From: Gnetum montanum
Taxonomy: Eukaryota > Streptophyta > Gnetopsida > Gnetales > Gnetaceae
Assembly: GCA_015680685.1 (NCBI GenBank)
Contig: MNCI01012628.1
Location: 1,272,087-1,336,086, forward strand
Direction of reading: 5' to 3'
DNA: 64,000 nucleotides
Positions 57,090-64,000 of this stretch are shown here, piece by piece. A program made the translations under genes and the position numbers. The notes beneath the pieces were generated by a model. The model was not told the DNA's origin, made no database searches, and worked only from the letters and a program-made list of their open reading frames with translations. Numbering within the stretch: position 1 is the stretch's first letter; every line of letters begins with the position of its first letter.

Positions 57090-59564
57090 TGTTACACATG
57101 CCTAAACATAGAGGGTATTAGTTAAGAGGGGAAAATGAAAAATGGACTAATGAAAATGTAAATGGTTAAAAAGAATTGTTAAAAAGTATTTTTTTAAAAA
57201 AGAAAGAATCAAAGGTAGTTTTACTTCATGTAAGGGAGAAAGACAGATCAAAAGCTTAAATTGAAAAGGGTAAGCGCACACACACAACACATATATATAA
57301 CATATATGCTATGTCCATAGTAAATATATGTACCTACATGTATTTTCTCCATCATTCTTATTTTATTTTTTTTATCATCTCATGCATTTTCCTTGAGTTT
57401 TTCTTTTTTCATGAAACAAAAATCCATTTTTTTACATGATTTCTTCATTTCTAAGCCATTTTTAGTTTAGTTTCTTTCATTCTGAGCCTATTTTTTCTAT
57501 TTTTGAATACATTTTAAGCCAAAGTATCATGATGCATGTGATTCTTCCACTTATAAATAGATAATGTTCTTCAGTATGTATTGTTTTGATTCACACAGGT
57601 TTTTGGCATGTTAGTTCAACGCAAAGTAAGAGTTGATTTTGGGAATTTTAGTAGGAAAGAAAGAAAATAAGAAAATTCTGAAGGCCTTATGAACATGGTA
57701 AGAAAGCTTATTTAATTTTTCTTTCCATGTGGTTGCCCTATTTAGTTGCATATTTTTTATTATTTCTTTCTAATTTCTAGCTTTTTGTTATTCTTCCATG
57801 AATTTAAATATTATCCTAAGATTTTGTCACATTTATTAGTTTGGACTTATTTTTATATGGAAAGTTGTATTGTAATCTTATCTAGAATTTTTTTTGTCTT
57901 TTTAGTGAATTTTTGAAGCATGTGAAAACTTTATCCAACTTGTTTCTCAAATATTTTATAATTATTTTGGATCAACTCTCATAAATAGGATTTTATGAGA
58001 ATTTTTATGAATGTTTAGCTATAATGGATTTTAAACTATTTTGGAAACCTTTTGGATTTTTTGGATAAAATAATAATATTCATGGGGTCAATTTTTCTTA
58101 GTTAGTAATAGGGGTAGAGAATGTTTTAGATGCTCCCATCTACATGTAGTAGTGGAGTGTTCTTTAGTAGAACCCATCTGATGGGAATAAGGGTTTGGAT
58201 AGATTTCCTAAGATTTTAGTTCATAAGTTTATGTGGGCCTAGGAAACTAGCTGTGATTATTACACTGATTGATTGAGTTTAGTGATGTGTAGTGAAGCAT
58301 AGTTAAGACTTATCTTTCTAATGATACATGTGTCTTGATCATTAAGAATGTTAGTAGTGAGGCTATTACCAAGACTCGACCATGAGTGACTCTTCTAAGG
58401 TCATTAGGATAATCCAATGATAATAGTAAGTTTATTCCAAGCCTTGTTGATGTATCCATTTGGTAGTGAGAATAATCAAGAGCTAGCCTTTGAAGCTACC
58501 CAAATAAAATATATACTCTTTGGATTGTTGTTGGATAAATTTATGATATCTTTGGACATTAAATAATTAAAAGGATAATCTAATGATAGCACTAAGATTA
58601 TTCCAAGACCTCTCAATGTATTCCTTTGGCAGTAAGGGTAACTAAGAGCTAGCCTTGAGTGATGCCTAGATAAAATATATATTCTTTGTATTTTTGGAAA
58701 ATTTGTGGCCTTTCTAGACATAGCAACATTTTGAATATTTTATTGGAAATCTTTGTCTAGCCTATATTCTAAGATTTTTGACCTAAAATAGTTATGCTTT
58801 GTGAAGAGGAAAATATAATAGCCTTTCTTATTTGAGGAGTTCTAACTCCTATGTTTCAATGGAGAGAGCCCAAAGTAGCCACAAAAACATTAGAAGAGAG
58901 ACATGGGATAAAAGGTGGATTAATTCTATATAGAATTGATCCTTTGAACTTGAAAAGGAAATTTTATATATTTTGTATTTTTGTAAAATAGAAACCTTGT
59001 ACTTGACTCATGTACATACTTTTGCAAATAAATAATAAAGTATGATAGATATGAAATTATCATCTATGCCATTTGGATCATGATACTACAAAGGTCATTT
59101 TTCATTTTAGCATGTGCCAGATGTTTGGAAAAATTAATATTATTTTATTATATATTAATATTTTATTTAATTATTATTATTAATTTTATTATTTAATTTG
59201 GTAAACCTCAAATGTGAATATCTTTTTTGTAGATGTCTAATTGAGGTGAAACAAGGGTTGTTGTAATTGTTATTATCATACTATTTTATGATGTAACTAG
59301 TAAAATTTTTTGATATCTACATTTTTGTGGGTATGCTAATTTTTATTTTCTGTAAATTAATTATCTTATTATTTTTGTTAATAGTAATAAATATTGCTAT
59401 GTTGTGTTGCTCTACTATATTTATGCTTCTAAATAATAAATTTTATCTATTTAACAACTTAGTTTTGAATTAGTAAATCAAGGTTAAATCCAAATCCTTG
59501 GGGTTTTGTAGCATTTCGATTAGTTATTTACAAGATTTTATAAATAATTAATAGGGGTGTTACA
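57090..59564 (+). repeat. 5' LTR of element E
   Basis: About 2,475 bp from TGTTACA to TGTTACA, very AT-rich. It contains a 166-bp-period duplication: AGGATAATC...GAGCTAGCC...ATAAAATATA blocks beginning near 58406 and 58572. The last 1.05 kb is matched by 62605-63671. The left border is set by the TGTTACA start only. Confidence 0.75.
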
Positions 59565-59568
59565 TGGT

Positions 59569-59580
59569 TGGTATTAGAGA
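59569..59580 (+). other. Primer-binding site of element E
   Basis: TGGTATTAGAGA, four bases after the LTR, differs from the initiator-Met site TGGTATCAGAGC by a C-to-T change and a final base. Confidence 0.6.
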
Positions 59581-60770
59581 ATGAATTTTCCTTTGAATGT
59601 CATTATATAGAATAATTTTAAGCATTATTAGATTTGTTTGCTATTTTCTACATCTAAATCGGTACAAAATGTGGGGGACAATATTAGTCAATAATATCCA
59701 ACAAGAAAATCCTCAAAACTTTAGGTAATTCAAAATTAGATGTTTGAGCAATTTTTAATCTTCCTTTAAAATCAAAAATAAAAAAAATCATTATGAGTAC
59801 TTTAGGAATGAAGAAATTGATCAAAAGTAGAGGTGACTAATCCATAGTTTTAGAAGGATAAATCCATCTATCTTCTTAGGCATTGAAGATCCCATTGTTG
59901 CCATGAAATGGATGAAGGGATTATAGAAAGCTTTCTGAAGCTTACATTGCACTATTGTAGAAAAGACCTCTTTAGCTTTATAATTGTTAGAAGGTATGGT
60001 TGAGTGATTGGTGAAAGATAAAGAAAAGAATTAGGCATTAGAAAGATTAAAAAATAGAATGGGAGCAATTTAGTGAAGTGTTCAAAGATAAGTATTTTTC
60101 TAAGACCTACTTAGAGAAGAAAGAAAATGAGTTTAAGTAATTGATTCATGGATCCATGTCTACCCATAATTATGAAAATAGGTTTACTAAACTATGTAAA
60201 TATGTTTCCTATATATTACAAAATGAAATTATTCGTACCAAAAAAATTGTAAAAGGATTGGCTTTGGACAACTATTAGAAAGCATAGGCTAGAGTCATTA
60301 TTTTTAAAAGGGAACAAATGGAGGATGTAGTTTGAAGAGAAAAAAAGAGAAATAAAGGATTTATGACTGGAATTGATTAGGGTAAATTTAAGGAGTCCAA
60401 GGAAATGAATGATCTAGTTTAACAAAAATCTTGAGGATTTAATTAACTAGCCTAATAGCAACCTAGGAGATTTAGTGGACTAGTTCAACCATTTAATCCT
60501 AGGATTCCATCAAGATCTAATATTTTCTTCTATTGTAAGGAAGTTGACCATATTAGTAAAGAGTATTCAAAGCTGCTTCAAAAGGAGAATGTTATGTAGA
60601 ATAAGAGAATAGAATTTATGGTTCCAAATTCTAGGATTGACCAGGAAAATAAAGGAGGAATTGTTGATAATCCTAGGATGGTTCATGAGAATAGAAAATC
60701 TTGCAATAATCAAGAAAGAAGTGGAAGACCTATGAATTAGGGTCGAATCTATGCTATGCTAGGGAGAGTT
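59580..60770 (+). pseudogene. Gag remnant of element E
   Basis: Plus-strand, heavily decayed. It shows F-L-G-I-E-D-P near 59880, a chromovirus-like gag stretch through 60300, and a degraded zinc knuckle near 60525-60590 (F-Y-C-K...D-H-I-S-K-E). Frame breaks are frequent. Confidence 0.55.
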
Positions 60771-62600
60771 ATATTGAAGTAACCTAACACTATTGTTGAG
60801 ACTGAAGGTGCACTTTATACATTAGCATCCTAATTCTTTTTGATCATGGAGTAAGCCATTCTTTTATTAATAGAAAAATAGTGAAAAGGTTAAATGTGTC
60901 ACTTGAAATTGTAGAAATTTGATTATTTATTCAAGTTGTGAGACATAGTGGATACATAGTAGAATGTAAGTGTAAGCAGCTTCCACTAAGGATACAAGAT
61001 AAGGAATGGAATGCAAATTTATTTATTATAAAACTAGGAGAATATGATATTATTTTAAGAATTAATTTGGTAAGTACATAAAATGGGTTTCTTTAGTGCA
61101 AGACTATGATAGTTCAACTAGAATCAAAAGATGGACAATAAGTCTTAATTATAGCTAAAGGAAAACCCATGATTTAATCTCATGAAAATGATTAGGAAAG
61201 AACATGCCTATTTTATGGTTCTTATCAAATCTAAAAATAAGAAGGATAATATAGTTAATATTCCAATAGTTAATGAATTTCCAGATGTATTTACAAAATA
61301 ATTACTAAGGCTACCTTCAAAAAGAGAAATAGATGTAGAAATTACTCTTAAATTATTAACAAAACTAATTTCTTAGGCAACATTTTGGATGTTCCTAGTT
61401 GGGTTAGCTGAGCTTAATATATGGGTATAAGAACTTTTAGAGAAAGATCTTGTTCAAACTAGTGTTTCTCCTTGGGGTGCACTAGAGCTATTTGTAAGAA
61501 AGAAAATGGGGAATTTAAGGCTATGCTTTGATTATAGATGGTTGAACTAAGTTACTATTAAGAATAAATATCCTCTACCTAGAATAGATTATATATTTTA
61601 TCAATTAAGGGATGTAGCTGTATTTTCCAAAATGGATTTAAAATCTGTATATCATCAACTTAGAATTAAAGAAAAAGATGTTTCAAAGATTGCATTTAAG
61701 ACAAGATATGAGCATTATGAGTTTCTTGTGTTGTTGTTTGGGTTAACAAATGCCCCTACTCTATTTATGCATTTAATGAATAGTGTATTAAGGTCTTATC
61801 TACATAATTTATAATAGTATTTATTGATGATATTTTGCTATATATTAAAAGTAAGGAAGAACATTTGAGGAAAGTATTACAACTCTTAAGAGAGATGAGG
61901 AAAGTATTACAACTCTTAAGAGAGAAAATAAATTATATGCATAGCCCTCTAAGGGCTTATTTTGGCAAAGATAAGTATCATTTCTTAGTTACATAGTATT
62001 AAAAGTAGAGATAATAGTTGATCTAATGAAGACTTAGGTAATTTGGGATTGGCCAAGACCTAGTACTATAACAAAAGTAAGGTGTTTCTTAAGGTTAGAA
62101 AGCCATTTTCAAAGATTTGTTAAAGACTTTGCTGGAATTGCATCTCCTTTAACTATGTTATTAAGGATCAATCATTTAAATGGATGGAAAAGTTAAAGAA
62201 AGAAGTCACATCAACTTATGTTTTAGTATCAACAACCCCAGGTGAACCATTAGATGTGTAGATTGATACTTCAAATGAAGGATTAGGATTCTTCTTATGT
62301 AAAAAACTATTATTGCCTATGCTTCTTGACAACTAAAGAACCATAAAGTTATATATCTTATACATGATATAGAGTTAGTAGTTATTATTTTTAGACCAAA
62401 TATATGAAAACATTATTTGTTTGGGAAGAAACTAACTTTATGGATATATAATAAGTATCTATAATATCTTATGACCTTGTCAGAATTAAATTTACAGCAA
62501 AGAAGATGGATTGAACTACTTGCAAACTTTGATTTTATTGTTAAATATCATCTTGAAAAAGAAAATATAGTAGCAAATGTCCTTAGCAGGAAGATTGAGA
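60770..62600 (+). pseudogene. Protease, RT and RNase H of element E
   Basis: The RT core is at 61470-61860: L-R-L-C-F-D-Y near 61515, then [11 protein letters not shown] (61632), [11 protein letters not shown] and F-I-D-D-I-L-L-Y (61820-61845). RNase H follows to L-S-R-K-I-E-K near 62600, where LTR sequence starts abruptly. A 31-bp direct duplication sits at 61870-61925 (GAGGAAAGTATTACAACTC twice). Not translatable as one frame. Confidence 0.7.
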
Positions 62601-62604
62601 AGAT

Positions 62605-63671
62605 AAATATATGCTCTTTGGATTGTTTTTGGAAATATTTGTGATATCTTTGGATATTCAATAATTAAAAGGATAATTCAATGATAATATTGAGATTATT
62701 CCAAGACTTATCAATGTATTTCTTTGGTAGTGAGGAAAACTATGAGCTAGCCTTTTAGATGCTTGGATAAAATATTTATTCTCTAGATTTTTGGAAAATT
62801 TGTGGCATTTCTAGACTTCACAACATTTTTTTTATTTAATTGGAAACCTTTTTCTAGCCTGTATTTTAAGATTTTTAGCCTAGAACCTTTATGCTCACTG
62901 AAGAGGGAAATATAATAGTATTTCTTATTTAAGGAATTCTAACCCCCACATTTCAATGTAGAGAGCCTAGAGTAGTCATGGAAACACTAGAAGAGGAACA
63001 TGAAATGAAAGGTGGATCAATTCTATATAGGATGAACCCTTTGAAGTTAAAAAAAATTATTTTTTTGTATATTTTGTATTTTTGTAAAATAGAAACCTTG
63101 TATACTTTTTGGATACTTGAGTCATGTACATACTTTTGTGAATAAATAATAAAGTATGATAGATATGGAATTTTTATTTATGCCATTAGGATCATGACAT
63201 TACAAAGATCATTTTTCATTTTAGGGCATGCCATATGTTTGGAAAAATTAATATTATTTTATTATATATTAATATTTTATTTAATTATTATTTTTAATTT
63301 TATTATTTAATTTGGTAAACTTCAAACATAAATGTCTTTATTTCTAGATGTTAAATTGAGGTAAAATAAGTGTTGTTTAAATCATTATTTTACATGCTAT
63401 TTTATGCTATAACTAGTGAAATTTATGATATCTACATTTTTGTAGATGCACTAATTTTCTTTTTTTTGTAAGTTAATTTTATCTAATTATTTATGCTACT
63501 AGTAACTAATATTTATAGATTGTGTTTCTCTACTTATGTATAATTCTAAATAATAATTTTTATCTGTTTTATGGCTTCCTTTTGAATTACTAAATCAAGG
63601 TTAAATCGAGATCCTTATGGTTTCATAGCATTTCTATTAGTTATTTATAGCATTTTATAGATAATTAATAG
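62605..63671 (+). repeat. Partial 3' LTR of element E
   Basis: It aligns with 58505-59553 of the 5' LTR. It starts within the LTR right after the RNase H coding end, and stops 11 bp short of the LTR end, where an Athila-family LTR is inserted at 63672. Confidence 0.85.
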
Positions 63672-64000
63672 TGATAAGACGCAACATGCATAGCGCCACG
63701 ATATCGCAGCTGCCGCGATATCGCGTCTTTCCATGCGATATCGCGTACGCGATATCGCGGTCCGCCGCCATATCTATAAATAAGAGGCGGCACTCCCTTC
63801 ATTTCCCAATCCTGGCTAGAAGTAGCGAAGCTCTGGCAGTTTGAACACTCCAGAGTTAGATTAATTTCCCATGTGCCTGCAGTAGGAGTCCTAGAGTGAA
63901 CGGCTCTTTATTCGAGCAACTTTGTAACCTGAACACAAGTTGTGTACGGCAATAAAGACGAACTTGATTGGATAAACCTTGCAGTACATGGTTTTATTTT
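63672..64000 (+). repeat. Athila-family LTR, cut by window end
   Basis: It begins TGATAAGACGCAAC inside the end of the element E LTR and aligns with 4536-4860. U3 has a perfect 24-bp palindrome at 63735-63758 (GCGATATCGC at both ends, GTAC in the centre) and further GATATC motifs at 63700 and 63716. A TATA box TATAAATA lies at 63775-63782. Whether it is a solo LTR or the start of a full element cannot be seen. Confidence 0.9.

Larger units (their letters stand above)
57090..63671 (+). mobile_element. Ty3/gypsy element E, integrase deleted
   Basis: 5' LTR 57090-59564, primer site, gag (59580-60770), protease/RT/RNase H (60770-62600), then directly a partial 3' LTR (62605-63671) matching 58505-59553. 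Integrase, polypurine tract and about 1.4 kb of the 3' LTR are gone. Primer site, TGTTACA ends and RT wording resemble chromovirus B, so E is probably a chromovirus, but without integrase the clade is uncertain. It seems to interrupt copia element F. Confidence 0.8.

Overview
This is nuclear DNA from a plant with a large genome crowded with retrotransposons. All the repeats belong to plant lineages (Tekay-type, Athila-like and Tat-type Ty3/gypsy, Ty1/copia, and an L1-like LINE). The only intact host gene has plant-type introns. A gymnosperm is possible, but the sequence does not prove it. No bacterial gene, tRNA, rRNA or CRISPR array was found.

Layout. (1) 1-8524: an Athila-like element (D) on the minus strand, interrupted by a solo LTR (4536-5364, 5-bp duplication GAGGG). 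(2) 8640-11360: a decayed LINE, split by an LTR-like repeat (9252 to about 10200). (3) 11722-48712: a nest of three elements. A Tekay-type chromovirus (B, plus strand) has its 3' LTR split at 19743/46956 by a second Athila-like element (A, 19744-46955). A itself holds a reverse solo LTR (26034-26940, duplication ACTTT) and a 17.5-kb Tat-lineage element (C, minus strand, 27477-44954, duplication ACTCT). (4) 48713-53878: a low-repeat island with an intact four-exon MBF1 transcriptional co-activator gene (50026-51770) and a minisatellite just upstream. (5) 53879-57060: part of a copia element, minus strand. (6) 57090-63671: another gypsy element (E) lacking integrase and the front of its 3' LTR. 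(7) 63672-64000: the start of another Athila-family LTR, running off the window.

The most unusual object is inside element C. Its gag-protease frame (43281 to about 39517) and its RT frame (33940 down) are separated by 5.6 kb with splice-like ends that join the two frames in phase. That interval carries, on the opposite strand, an eight-exon gene of about 1,100 codons with its own TATA box, mostly phase-matched GT-AG introns and decay stops. I could not match its product to a known family.

A second theme is the LTR promoters. Athila-family LTRs in this window carry perfect palindromes just upstream of the TATA box, and the palindrome sequence differs between copies although the rest of the LTR is conserved. 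The Tat LTR has its own dense cluster of a different palindromic motif in the same place. Coding remnants have decayed mainly by C-to-T changes (CAG to TAG, CGA to TGA), as expected of methylated plant transposons.
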